64,000 nt of DNA, from NCBI RefSeq assembly GCF_050389805.1, contig NZ_CP130945.1, positions 2,542,001 through 2,606,000 of the forward strand, written 5' to 3'. Numbering within the stretch: position 1 is the stretch's first letter; the number at the start of each line of letters is the position of its first letter. The notes under the pieces are model-generated. The model was not told the origin of the DNA and searched no databases. It worked only from the letters and a program-made list of their open reading frames with translations. This document shows positions 50,746 to 59,637 of the stretch, piece after piece. The position numbers were made by a program, and so were the translations under genes. This stretch comes from Bacillus_BD sp050389805 (GTDB lineage Bacteria > Bacillota > Bacilli > Bacillales > Cytobacillaceae).

Positions 50746-52353
50746 CTACGAAATAAATAAAAGTTCTTTTTCTTGTTGTAGTTGATTGATAGGTTTTACC
50801 TGAAGGTCTTGGTCGACATACACGATGTATTTTTCGCTAAATTGTCTTGGTGACGTTAAGCCTGCGGCGGCGGCTAACATATACAGTTCTTCACGAAGGG
50901 TCGTGATATAGTTCGTTACTCGATATCTTTTCTCATCGATGACTAAGGCTTTTTGCAGTTTAGGATTTGTCGTTGCAACCCCAACAGGACATTCATTGGA
51001 ATGACATTTTTGTGCCCCAATACAACCGACAGCAATCATTAGCCCCCGAGCAATTTGAACGACATCAGCTCCCATGGATAGCGCAATCGCGATCCGGTCA
51101 GGTGAAAACAATTTTCCACTCGCAATGAGGGTTACTTTCTCACGTACTTTGTACTTCTTCAACACTCTTTGCGCAATCATTAATGCTGCCTTGATCGGTA
51201 GCCCGACTGAATCCGCCATGGCTTGATAGGTGGCCCCTGTACCGCCTTCTCCACCGTCAATTGTAATAAAATCAGGGTGTCTGTTTGTACGTGCCATATA
51301 GGATACGAATTCCTCAAACGTTTCTTCACTGCCAATGACAAGCTTAATGCCTACCGGTTTTCCTGATACTTCTCGAATTTGTTCAATAAAGTCCATCATG
51401 GTGTCCATATCATGAAACTCTTCAAAACGGTTTGGTGAATCCACGGTTTTATATGGTTCCACTCCACGAATTTCAGCAATCTCTGGTGTAACTTTAGATC
51501 CTTCGATATGACCTCCTCGTATTTTCGCGCCTTGTCCAAGCTTTAATTCAAAGGCTTTCACCTGTGGCAGGATCGCTTTTTTACGAAGCTCTTCAAATGA
51601 AAAACTACCATCCGGATTTCGTAATCCAAATTTCGCAGGACCAATCTGTACAATGATATCTGCTCCACCTTTTAAATGATGAGGTGAAAGTCCTCCTTCT
51701 CCAGTGTTCATATACGTCCCAGCATCTTTTAATCCATAAGAAAGAGCTGTAATGGCGTGATCACCTAGTGCACCATAACTCATGCCACTCATGGCAACCG
51801 GACTCTTTATCACAAAAGGGGTGCGGCAAGTATCTTTTCCCATGATAATTGCATCTTGATCCCAATAGCGCCAAGGCTTTAACTGTGCCTTTTCACTATG
51901 CTCATGTCGTGCAAAAAGAGTATCTTTATCTTCGACATACTTTCTCGTTTGAATCAACACTGCATTATCGGCATGTAAATCGTTGATTTGTTTAGCAAAA
52001 AAGGCATTTCGAATATAAAATCCAGGCTTTTCAAAATCACGCTTACTGCCAAAAGCAATAATGGTTTTGGCGTATTTACCAGCTTTTACGATGAATTGAA
52101 AATCAATCCGTGAGAACGGTTTTCCTTCATGATCACCTTCGAAAAAATACTGCCTTAATTCGGGACCGATATGTTCGGAAAGATAGCGAATTCTAGCTAG
52201 AACTGGAAAGTTTCTTCTAATCGAATGCTGAGTTTGGGACAGATCGTTTTTTCTAATTTTAAATAATATAACGCTTATAAATACTATGGTTATTAAACTC
52301 ATAAGCAAGATGAATCCTATTCCAATCGTAACAAAGATTGACATACCATTCAT
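50746..52353 (-). CDS. yerD: FMN-binding glutamate synthase-family protein (YerD-like)
   Basis: This 535-residue protein has one N-terminal membrane anchor (about residues 6-32) and a GltB central/FMN-binding TIM barrel. Landmarks are SGMSYGALG, GEGGLSPHHLKGG, KLGQGAKIRGGHIEGSKV, DGGEGGTGATYQAMAD and GCIGAQKCHSNECPVGVATTNP with Cys residues for a 3Fe-4S cluster. The glutaminase domain is missing. Proteins of this type are oxidoreductases of unknown substrate. GGGGG precedes ATG. Confidence 0.93.
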   Translation of the reverse strand: MNGMSIFVTIGIGFILLMSLITIVFISVILFKIRKNDLSQTQHSIRRNFPVLARIRYLSEHIGPELRQYFFEGDHEGKPFSRIDFQFIVKAGKYAKTIIAFGSKRDFEKPGFYIRNAFFAKQINDLHADNAVLIQTRKYVEDKDTLFARHEHSEKAQLKPWRYWDQDAIIMGKDTCRTPFVIKSPVAMSGMSYGALGDHAITALSYGLKDAGTYMNTGEGGLSPHHLKGGADIIVQIGPAKFGLRNPDGSFSFEELRKKAILPQVKAFELKLGQGAKIRGGHIEGSKVTPEIAEIRGVEPYKTVDSPNRFEEFHDMDTMMDFIEQIREVSGKPVGIKLVIGSEETFEEFVSYMARTNRHPDFITIDGGEGGTGATYQAMADSVGLPIKAALMIAQRVLKKYKVREKVTLIASGKLFSPDRIAIALSMGADVVQIARGLMIAVGCIGAQKCHSNECPVGVATTNPKLQKALVIDEKRYRVTNYITTLREELYMLAAAAGLTSPRQFSEKYIVYVDQDLQVKPINQLQQEKELLFIS

Positions 52354-52535
52354 TTTTATTTCCCCCTGCTGTGTTATTATACTATTATACTTTGATTATA
52401 TAATATTCGAAAAATTCTTTCTACTATTAAGACTGTAGAAATAGAGAAAATAACGTAAGAGATAATATGAACCTCGTATACATTCAAAAAACTTATTCAT
52501 AAAAATGGAATAATTAGGTTGTATTGATTGTTTGT

Positions 52536-52639
52536 GAATGAATGATTAACAGTTTTTGAATGTTTATGAATGATTTTGATTGACTTATCTTGTGATTATG
52601 AGTAAAATAATAATTGTACAAAGGATGAAAACGTTTTAT
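52536..52639 (+). promoter_or_regulatory. Promoter, FruR-type repeats and cre of the fru operon
   Basis: TTGACT (52580-52585), 17 bases, TAAAAT (52603-52608) is a good sigma-A promoter. TGAAAACGTTTTAT (52626-52639) just after the start is a CcpA cre fit. Upstream, GAATG occurs at 52536, 52540, 52558 and 52568, within two copies of ATGAATGATT (52538-52547 and 52566-52575), likely FruR sites. Confidence 0.75.
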
Positions 52640-52653
52640 TGAGGTGATTAATC

Positions 52654-53403
52654 TTGTTAGAGCCAGAACGCCATCAATTAATTATAGATTTATTGAAGAA
52701 AAAGAACACGGTTAAGCTGCAAGAACTTGTTGAGTTAACAAATACCTCAGAGTCAACAATCCGACGAGATTTAGTACAATTGGAAAAAGGTAAATTGCTA
52801 AAACGAGTTCATGGAGGCGCGTCTCAATTGCAAGGAATGCTTCAAGAGCCATCCATGAATGAGAAAACAGCCAAAAACGTTCATGAAAAACAACAAATCG
52901 CTCTATTTGCGGCTAGTTTGGTGGAAGAAGGAGATTCCATTTATTTAGATGCCGGGTCTACTAATTATGAAATGATTGAATCCTTACCAAAGAATATTGT
53001 AGTTGTTACAAATGGACTTATGCACATAGAGAGACTACTTGCTAAAGAAATTAAAACCTATTTATTGGGTGGATTTGTAAAACCGACAACAAGGGCGATG
53101 CTCGGGAGAGGTGCTGTAGAGAGTCTTAAAAATTATCGTTTTGATAAATGTTTTATGGGAGTGAATGGGATTCATCCCGAATATGGCTATACAACACCAG
53201 ATCAAGAAGAAGCACTAATCAAACAATTAGCGATATCTTTATCGAGAGATGCTTATGTTGTAGCGGACGAGTCTAAGTTTTCAGAAGTGGCATTTGCTAA
53301 AATCGCTCATTTGAAAGAAGCAACAATCATTACCAATATGCAAGATCCTAGTTTACTCAAACTTTATCAAAGTCAGACAAAAATAAAGGTGGTGACTCCA
53401 TGA
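52654..53403 (+). CDS. fruR: DeoR-family repressor of the fructose operon
   Basis: This 249-residue regulator has a DeoR HTH (VELTNTSESTIRRDLVQLEKGKLLKRVHGGA, residues about 21-52) and a sugar-phosphate-sensing domain (DAGSTNYEMIESL, FMGVNGIHPEYGYTTPDQEEA, ADESKFSE). The effector is likely fructose 1-phosphate. TTG start follows GAGGTGAT. It overlaps fruK by ATGA. Confidence 0.95.
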   Translation: MLEPERHQLIIDLLKKKNTVKLQELVELTNTSESTIRRDLVQLEKGKLLKRVHGGASQLQGMLQEPSMNEKTAKNVHEKQQIALFAASLVEEGDSIYLDAGSTNYEMIESLPKNIVVVTNGLMHIERLLAKEIKTYLLGGFVKPTTRAMLGRGAVESLKNYRFDKCFMGVNGIHPEYGYTTPDQEEALIKQLAISLSRDAYVVADESKFSEVAFAKIAHLKEATIITNMQDPSLLKLYQSQTKIKVVTP

Positions 53404-54314
53404 TTTATACGGTTACATTGAATCCCTCTGTGGATTATATCGTTGAATTAGAACAAGTAAGAATAGGAGAGTTGAACCGGACGAAAAAGGAGTCCAAGTT
53501 TCCCGGTGGAAAAGGGATAAATGTTTCTCAAGTTTTAAAGAGATTGAATGTTGACAGTACGGCATTGGGATTTGTTGGTGGGTTTACAGGAGATTATATT
53601 GCGAACTATTTACATTCCCTAAAAATCGCTACAGACTTTGTCAAAGTGGAAGAGGATACAAGAATCAATGTGAAGATTAAGTCCGAAGAAGAAACGGAAA
53701 TTAACGCTAAAGGACCTAAGATTACGGTGGATGATTTTGAAGCATTAAAGAATAAAGTTCGAACGCTCACCAATGAAGATACTTTAATCTTAGCGGGGAG
53801 TATCCCATCAACCATGCCAAACCATACGTATGAAGAGCTTGTGAAAATTTGCAGCGAACAAGTAGCAAGTTTTGTAGTAGACGCAGAAGGTGATTTATTA
53901 CGCAAGGTTCTCCCATACAAGCCGTTTTTGATTAAACCGAACCATCATGAACTTGGGGAAATATTTAATACGGTTATAACAACACCTGAAGAAGCGATTC
54001 CATACGCAAACGAACTAGTCAAAGAAGGCGCGCGAAATGTCATTGTGTCATTAGGTGACAAAGGGGCTGTCTTCATCAATCATGAAATCGTTCTATATGC
54101 AGATGCCTTACAAGGGGAAGTCAAAAGCACGGTTGGCTCAGGCGATTCAATGGTTGCAGGGTTTGTAGCAACTTTTGAAAAAACAAATTCTTTAGAAGAT
54201 GCCTTCCGTTCTAGTGTTGCTGCTGGGAGTGCCACAGCCTTTTCCATCGGGTTATGCACGAAAGAAAAAATAGAAAGCCTCCTATCACAAGTAAAATTAG
54301 AAAATAAGAGATAG
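53400..54314 (+). CDS. fruK: 1-phosphofructokinase
   Basis: This 304-residue PfkB-family kinase makes fructose 1,6-bisphosphate from fructose 1-phosphate. Motifs are TLNPSVDYIVEL, KFPGGKGINVSQVLKRL, GFVGGFTGDYI and the catalytic GEVKSTVGSGDSMVAGF (Asp base, anion hole) at about residues 240-256. Length is normal. It is coupled with fruR and followed closely by fruA. Confidence 0.96.
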   Translation: MIYTVTLNPSVDYIVELEQVRIGELNRTKKESKFPGGKGINVSQVLKRLNVDSTALGFVGGFTGDYIANYLHSLKIATDFVKVEEDTRINVKIKSEEETEINAKGPKITVDDFEALKNKVRTLTNEDTLILAGSIPSTMPNHTYEELVKICSEQVASFVVDAEGDLLRKVLPYKPFLIKPNHHELGEIFNTVITTPEEAIPYANELVKEGARNVIVSLGDKGAVFINHEIVLYADALQGEVKSTVGSGDSMVAGFVATFEKTNSLEDAFRSSVAAGSATAFSIGLCTKEKIESLLSQVKLENKR

Positions 54315-54333
54315 TAAAGGAGAATGGTTGGCT

Positions 54334-56214
54334 ATGAAAATAACGGAATTGTTAACAAAAGAAACAATCCATCTTTCTTTAAAAAGCACACAAAAAACAG
54401 AAGTAATGGGAGAACTGATCACGGTATTAGATAATGCGGGAAAATTAAACGATCGCCATCAATATAAAGAAGCGATATTAGCAAGAGAAGCACAAAGTAC
54501 AACTGGCGTCGGTGAAGGGATAGCGATTCCACATGCAAAAACAAACGCCGTAAAACAATCCGCTATCGCATTTGGAAGATCCAAAGAGGGGATTGATTTT
54601 GATTCCTTCGATGGTCAGCCAGCACAACTATTTTTTATGATTGCCGCCACAGAAGGCGCAAACAATACTCATTTAGAAGCCTTATCAAGACTCTCGACGA
54701 TTTTATTAAAAGAGGATGTTCGTCGGGAGCTTTTAGCAGCAAGTACAGCGAATGAAATACTAGATATCATTAATCGAAATGATGTAGAAGAAAAAGAGGA
54801 AGAACAGGTTGAAGAGCCAAAATCTACTCATCGAAAATTTATCGTAGCAGTAACGGCATGCCCAACGGGTATTGCACACACTTTCATGGCAGCGGATTCT
54901 TTAAAGGCAAAAGCGGAAGAATTAGGTGTTGATATTAAAGTAGAAACAAATGGTGCTGGTGGAGTTAAAAATGGTTTAACCTCACAAGACATTGAGAGGG
55001 CAGAAGCGGTAATTGTCGCAGCCGATAAAGCAGTTGAGATGGACCGCTTTAATGGAAAACATGTTCTAGAAACAAAAGTGGCAGATGGATTCCGTATACC
55101 AGAAAAATTAATTGAAAAAGCCTTACATCATGATGCGCCGATTTACCGTGGGTCAGGAAATACAGAAAAAGGCGAGCATACAGCAAAAGGAAATGGAATT
55201 GGTGCAACCCTATATAAGCATTTAATGAGCGGTGTATCCAATATGCTTCCGTTTGTCGTTGGAGGCGGAATCTTAATCGCCATCAGCTTTATGTTTGGGT
55301 TTAATTCATCCGATCCCAACGATCCATCTTATAATGCGTTTGCAGCAGCATTAAATACAATCGGAGGCGGATCTGCATTTTCTTTAATGGTACCAGTTTT
55401 AGCTGGTTTTATTGCATCAAGCATAGCAGACCGACCAGGTTTCGCCCCAGGGATGGTTGGCGGGATGCTGGCAACAATGGGTGGAGCCGGGTTTTTAGGC
55501 GGATTAGTTGCAGGTTTCCTTGCTGGTTATTTAGTCATCGGATTGAAAAAGTTACTTAAAGGTTTGCCAGCTTCAATTGAAGGAATTAAAACGATTCTAT
55601 TATATCCATTATTAGGGATTGCTTTCACAGGACTTATTATGCATTTTGTCATTAATAAGCCGGTTGCGCTATTAAATACTGCAATTACGGAATGGCTTTC
55701 TAGTTTAGGGACAGGAAATGCAGTACTATTGGGAATTATTTTAGGATGTATGATGTCCTTCGATATGGGTGGTCCGGTTAATAAAGCGGCATATGTCTTT
55801 GGTACAGGCTTATTAGCAAGTGGTGTATTTGCCCCAATGGCAGCGATTATGGCTGCTGGAATGGTGCCGCCATTAGCCATTGCAATCGCTACAACTCTAT
55901 TTAAAAATAAGTTCAGTAAAGATCAACGAGATGCAGGAAAAGTAAACTATATTATGGGATTATCTTTTATCACAGAAGGAGCGATACCTTTTGCGGCAGC
56001 AGACCCGATTCGAGTCATTCCAACCCTTATGATTGGTTCAGCAATTGCTGGAGGATTGACCATGTTCTTCGGTATCGGGCTTCAAGCTCCACATGGAGGC
56101 ATATTCGTATTCCCGCTTGTTCAAGGAAACTGGCTACTATACTTACTTGCTGTCATTATAGGGTCCGTAGTCTCAGCGATACTATTAGGACTGGTTAAAA
56201 AACCAGTAAAATAA
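54334..56214 (+). CDS. fruA: PTS fructose-specific IIABC component
   Basis: This 626-residue protein imports and phosphorylates fructose. The order is EIIA (1-145; active His in GIAIPHAKT), EIIB (about 165-265; phospho-Cys in VTACPTGIAHTFMA) and EIIC (about 285-620; roughly ten membrane segments with DRPGFAPGMVGG and FITEGAIPFAAADP). I start at ATG 54334 (MKITELLTKET matches family starts); TTG 54328 is nearer to AAGGAG and may also be used. Complete, last gene of the operon. Confidence 0.96.
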   Translation: MKITELLTKETIHLSLKSTQKTEVMGELITVLDNAGKLNDRHQYKEAILAREAQSTTGVGEGIAIPHAKTNAVKQSAIAFGRSKEGIDFDSFDGQPAQLFFMIAATEGANNTHLEALSRLSTILLKEDVRRELLAASTANEILDIINRNDVEEKEEEQVEEPKSTHRKFIVAVTACPTGIAHTFMAADSLKAKAEELGVDIKVETNGAGGVKNGLTSQDIERAEAVIVAADKAVEMDRFNGKHVLETKVADGFRIPEKLIEKALHHDAPIYRGSGNTEKGEHTAKGNGIGATLYKHLMSGVSNMLPFVVGGGILIAISFMFGFNSSDPNDPSYNAFAAALNTIGGGSAFSLMVPVLAGFIASSIADRPGFAPGMVGGMLATMGGAGFLGGLVAGFLAGYLVIGLKKLLKGLPASIEGIKTILLYPLLGIAFTGLIMHFVINKPVALLNTAITEWLSSLGTGNAVLLGIILGCMMSFDMGGPVNKAAYVFGTGLLASGVFAPMAAIMAAGMVPPLAIAIATTLFKNKFSKDQRDAGKVNYIMGLSFITEGAIPFAAADPIRVIPTLMIGSAIAGGLTMFFGIGLQAPHGGIFVFPLVQGNWLLYLLAVIIGSVVSAILLGLVKKPVK

Positions 56215-56218
56215 AAAA

Positions 56219-56262
56219 GGGTGACAGGCACCTTCCATAAAATGGAAGGTGCCTGTCGCCCT
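56219..56262. repeat. GTGACAGGCACCTTCC palindrome (copy 5), likely terminator
   Basis: GGGTGACAGGCACCTTCCAT and ATGGAAGGTGCCTGTCGCCC pair with a single mismatch around AAA. It starts 5 bases after the fruA stop and is the best-preserved copy in the window. Confidence 0.85.
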
Positions 56263-56314
56263 TTCTGCTCTTAATATGATATTATGAAAGAACTAACTTA
56301 AGGAGATTTATAGC

Positions 56315-56782
56315 ATGATTGTAAGACAAGCGACGGTTGATGAGATGGTAAGGCTTTGGTATAAATTCTATACTTCGGAATTTTTTAAGGAAAATATTCA
56401 GAAAGGAAATGCAGAATTTTGGGCGATCGAACATCACAACAGACTGATTGGCGAATTATATCTTTTCAAACATCTTAACGATCATGATTTTGCTGATGGA
56501 GATTCAACTGCCTATCTTTATGGATTTCAAGTCGAGGAATTGATGCGAGGAAAGGGCCTTGGAACCATGCTGATGAACCATGTATTACATAGATTAGTTG
56601 ATTTAGATTTTAAATACGTCACCATCGGTGTTGAACCAGATCATGAGAAGAATTTACAATTATATAAGAGGTTGGGATTTACAGAAAAAATCAAAACGGT
56701 CAGCAAAAATCCATGTGATGTTAATGAGGATTATCTACCCACTACCGGACCGGAATATCTATTACTGCGAAAAACGCTGTAA
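56315..56782 (+). CDS. GNAT-family N-acetyltransferase
   Basis: This 155-residue enzyme shows IVRQATVDEMVRLW at the start, a core with EFWAIEHHNRLIGELYLFK, the acetyl-CoA loop RGKGLGTMLMNHVL (Q/RxxGxG/A) and NLQLYKRLGFTEK. It will acetylate an amine of unknown identity. AAGGAG precedes ATG. It is monocistronic between two repeats. Confidence 0.9.
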   Translation: MIVRQATVDEMVRLWYKFYTSEFFKENIQKGNAEFWAIEHHNRLIGELYLFKHLNDHDFADGDSTAYLYGFQVEELMRGKGLGTMLMNHVLHRLVDLDFKYVTIGVEPDHEKNLQLYKRLGFTEKIKTVSKNPCDVNEDYLPTTGPEYLLLRKTL

Positions 56783-56905
56783 ATTTACGGAACTTCTGCT
56801 TTTATACAATGTTAAAAATATAAATGCAAACACCAATCATAAAAGGTATAATGAATAAAAAATCGAATGTTCCCTAAAGAAGGTAAATTCTGAAAAGGAG
56901 TAAAT

Positions 56906-57103
56906 ATGATTAATAAAATAAAAGCTTTACCGAAAAAGGCCGCATTTGGAATTGGGATGACTTTAATATTTGTTAGTGGATTTTTGTTACCAAATGATAA
57001 TTGGACTGAAATGATCATTAAAGGGGTTATTTTTGGAATTGCTTTCATATTTATCGCTGCAGCGGCAGATAAAAACCATTCGCGTAAGGATCAGCAAAAA
57101 TAG
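56906..57103 (+). CDS. Small membrane protein, unknown
   Basis: This 65-residue protein has two membrane segments (about 13-29 and 37-54) with Lys-rich ends. AAAGGAG lies 6-7 bases ahead of ATG. No family recognised. A terminator-like stem follows at 57162-57189. Confidence 0.65.
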   Translation: MINKIKALPKKAAFGIGMTLIFVSGFLLPNDNWTEMIIKGVIFGIAFIFIAAAADKNHSRKDQQK

Positions 57104-57161
57104 ATGAAATCTGATTCAATGAATCAATACAACTATATAATGATTTTCGAAAAATAGTGAT

Positions 57162-57189
57162 GGTCTGTTCAAATGGACGGGCTTTTTTC
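57162..57189 (+). terminator. Terminator after the small membrane gene
   Basis: GTCTGTTC and GGACGGGC pair (with G-U pairs) over AAAT and are followed by six T residues. Confidence 0.7.
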
Positions 57190-57322
57190 TTTATTAAGAA
57201 ATCAAGTATGTGGCTAATTCTTTTTTTATGGATAACGCTTATAGTCTTATAATTATTCTGTTAATTTTTTAAATTTTCTAATATAATGAATAGGGATGAC
57301 GGAAAGGGAAAGGGTGATTAAA

Positions 57323-58228
57323 TTGTTGGATTTGTTGTTAATTGTAATGCCGGCGTTTCTTATTTTCGGAGCAGGTTTTATTGGACAAAGGGTGCTAAAG
57401 TTGGATATTAAATCGATTTCGACGATGTCGCTTTATCTCATGCTTCCGTTCTTAACATTCGATACTTTTTATTCCAATGAGCTCAATATTGAATACTTTT
57501 ATATGTTTTTATTTACATTTATACTTGCCCTTATTATGGTTATTTTAACCGTGACCTATGGTTTTTTTATTAAGGCAGATAAAACTCAAATGTCAGCTAT
57601 GTTATTAGGTACAATTTTTCCAAACAGTGGAAATTACGGAGCGCCAGTTGCCATGTTTGCTTTTGGAACAGTCGGCTTTCAGTATGCCGTCATATTCATG
57701 GTGATCCATGCATTTTTAATTAATACGGTGGGGATATTTATTGCTTCCTATGGGAGTGAAAAGGCAACGTCGATCAAGGAATCCCTAATGCGAGTGCTAA
57801 AAATGCCAGTGCTTTATGGTTTTTTATTCGGCGTATTATTTCAAGGATTTCATATCGAATTGCCTGCTACGATACAAGATGGGATTCGTTTAGTAGGTTC
57901 GGCTTCAATCCCGACTGTCATGTTAATTCTCGGCATGCAGCTCGCAGAAATCAAACCACAAAAATTCGAATTAAAATATGTGAACTCTGTCACGATTTTC
58001 AGAATGTTAATATCACCACTTCTGGCTGTGGTACTTGTTAGTTTCATGCCAGTCAATGATATGATCAAAAATGTTTTCATTCTCTTAGCAGCTATGCCGA
58101 TTGCGGCTAATACAACGCTGTTAGCTGTACAGTTTAATGTAAAACCGGATTTAACCTCGTTTATGACACTAGTGACAACCTTAATAAGCCTAATAACCAT
58201 CCCACTTACGATTTTTTTCATTCGTTAA
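57323..58228 (+). CDS. AEC-family (auxin efflux carrier-like) transporter
   Basis: This 301-residue membrane protein has about ten segments in two five-helix halves. Typical phrases are MPAFLIFGAGFIGQR, GTIFPNSGNYGAPVA (crossover helix NxGxxG) and AAMPIAANTTLLAVQF. Members export or import carboxylates such as malate; the substrate here is unknown. I start at TTG 57323, with AAGGGTGAT ahead; an ATG at 57296 lies before a weak site. It ends just before a repeat palindrome. Confidence 0.88.
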   Translation: MLDLLLIVMPAFLIFGAGFIGQRVLKLDIKSISTMSLYLMLPFLTFDTFYSNELNIEYFYMFLFTFILALIMVILTVTYGFFIKADKTQMSAMLLGTIFPNSGNYGAPVAMFAFGTVGFQYAVIFMVIHAFLINTVGIFIASYGSEKATSIKESLMRVLKMPVLYGFLFGVLFQGFHIELPATIQDGIRLVGSASIPTVMLILGMQLAEIKPQKFELKYVNSVTIFRMLISPLLAVVLVSFMPVNDMIKNVFILLAAMPIAANTTLLAVQFNVKPDLTSFMTLVTTLISLITIPLTIFFIR

Positions 58229-58235
58229 AGGCTTA

Positions 58236-58275
58236 GGTGACAGGCACCCTCCAATTTTTGGTAGGACCTGTGCCA
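58236..58275. repeat. GTGACAGGCACC palindrome (copy 6), diverged
   Basis: GGTGACAGGCACCCTCCAAT with right arm GGTAGGACCTGTGCC keeps the family plan with mismatches. It is 7 bases after the AEC stop. The 230 bp behind it (to 58512) show no gene; a weak frame of 88 codons there has no ribosome site. Confidence 0.7.
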
Positions 58276-58512
58276 TCGACTTTATATTTTTTTCTCATTA
58301 TTTTCACATGTATGTCTTATGAAGAAATCGTATCACGTGATTTCAAGAAAAATGATGAGTTGGTCGGTCAATATGGTGTTTATTTGGAATGTATTATTTT
58401 CACTATACATCGGGCTTTTAAAAACTGTTATAGGAACTTAATTGAGAAGTTTTCCCGTTCTAATGTTATAATCTTCTATATTTATTACATACGAGAGGAT
58501 TGAAAAAGAAAT

Positions 58513-59151
58513 ATGCTAACACGTTACAAAGTAATTTTAAGTTTTGTTATGCTTGCCGTCATTTTTTCTTTAACAGGTTGTGGGGATGTTAATAATGAAT
58601 CGGACAATACAACCAATTACGCATCAGCGGTAAAAGAAAAACCAATTGTGACGATTACCATGGAGAATGATGAAAAGATTGTGTTGGAACTTGATCCTTC
58701 CGTTGCACCTAATACAGTAGCTAATTTTGTATCTTTAGTAGAAAAAGGTTTTTATGATGGGCTAATTTTTCACCGTGTCATTCCTGATTTCATGATTCAA
58801 GGAGGGGATCCTGAAGGAAACGGAACGGGTGGAGCGGATTATTCCATTGAAGGGGAATTTTCCGAAAATGGTATTGAAAACAATTTAAAACATGAACGTG
58901 GAGTGATTTCTATGGCACGTTCAAATAATCCAGACTCAGCAAGTTCTCAATTTTTCATCATGGTAAAAGATTCACCACATCTAGATGGACAGTATGCCGC
59001 TTTCGGAAAAGTTATAGAAGGAATGGAAACGGTTGATAAAATTGTTTCCGTCAAACGTGATCAAATGGATAAACCATTAACAGAGCAAAAGATTAAGTCA
59101 GTTACCGTTGATACGAAAGGTTTTGATTATCCCGACCCGGTGGTTCGATAA
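58513..59151 (+). CDS. Lipoprotein cyclophilin-type peptidyl-prolyl isomerase
   Basis: This 212-residue protein has a lipobox LTGC (Cys 23) and a cyclophilin domain (residues 45-205). Catalytic residues appear in IFHRVIPDFMIQGGDP (the Arg and Phe), ISMARSNNPDSASSQFFI and AAFGKVIEGME. It would catalyse proline isomerisation of proteins outside the membrane. This adds to HtrA and the PrsA-like foldase as an extracytoplasmic folding factor, though it lacks the shared GTTCATA promoter motif. Confidence 0.94.
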   Translation: MLTRYKVILSFVMLAVIFSLTGCGDVNNESDNTTNYASAVKEKPIVTITMENDEKIVLELDPSVAPNTVANFVSLVEKGFYDGLIFHRVIPDFMIQGGDPEGNGTGGADYSIEGEFSENGIENNLKHERGVISMARSNNPDSASSQFFIMVKDSPHLDGQYAAFGKVIEGMETVDKIVSVKRDQMDKPLTEQKIKSVTVDTKGFDYPDPVVR

Positions 59152-59204
59152 ACTATGAAACCTTTTCCAAACTCATTCGTAATACAAGTAGGAGGTGTAT
59201 TACA

Positions 59205-59459
59205 ATGAAGAAATACATCGTATTTTTGCCCAGTTTTGCTGTATTTTATGGGTTGTTCCAAATTGTATCAGGTCTGGTTCTCACGGCACTACATACACCG
59301 AACCTTATGGTCATGAATCCCGCGCTAAGCAATGAAGTGACATTTGGACAAACAGGAGCTTTACCTCTAATAACCCTATTATTTGTTGCAACAATGGCTT
59401 ACTTCTTTACTGAACAGGTCACAAGGATGAAACTAAAAAGAGTTTTTATTAAGAAATAA
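59205..59459 (+). CDS. Small membrane protein, unknown
   Basis: This 84-residue protein has two membrane segments (about 6-28 and 52-70) separated by an extracellular loop of 24 residues with Asn/Pro, then a basic C-terminus. GGAGGTG precedes ATG. A hairpin (AAACACCGTC/GATGGTGTTT, 59472-59502) ends it. No family recognised. Confidence 0.7.
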   Translation: MKKYIVFLPSFAVFYGLFQIVSGLVLTALHTPNLMVMNPALSNEVTFGQTGALPLITLLFVATMAYFFTEQVTRMKLKRVFIKK

Positions 59460-59471
59460 ATTTAAAGTTCA

Positions 59472-59502
59472 AAACACCGTCGAATTTCGAGATGGTGTTT
59501 TT
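59472..59502 (+). terminator. Terminator after the small membrane gene
   Basis: AAACACCGTC and GATGGTGTTTTTC form a stem (one G-T pair) over a 9-base loop and end in T residues. Confidence 0.85.
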
Positions 59503-59637
59503 CTATTTTTTTACAAAAATTTACTATTAACCTTCATTTAATCTTTACCAAATTCAACCCAATATTACATATTTCCCTGATATAATGAAGCGATTTTTGA
59601 ATACCTTAATATGAATGCCAAGTTAGGAGGGGTAGGG

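Noticed and set aside
55527..55880. 117-codon minus-strand frame inside fruA
   Set aside because: It is a shadow of the EIIC membrane segments in another frame.
58237..58503. 88-codon frame after the AEC gene
   Set aside because: It begins inside the palindrome repeat, has no ribosome site and no recognisable features.
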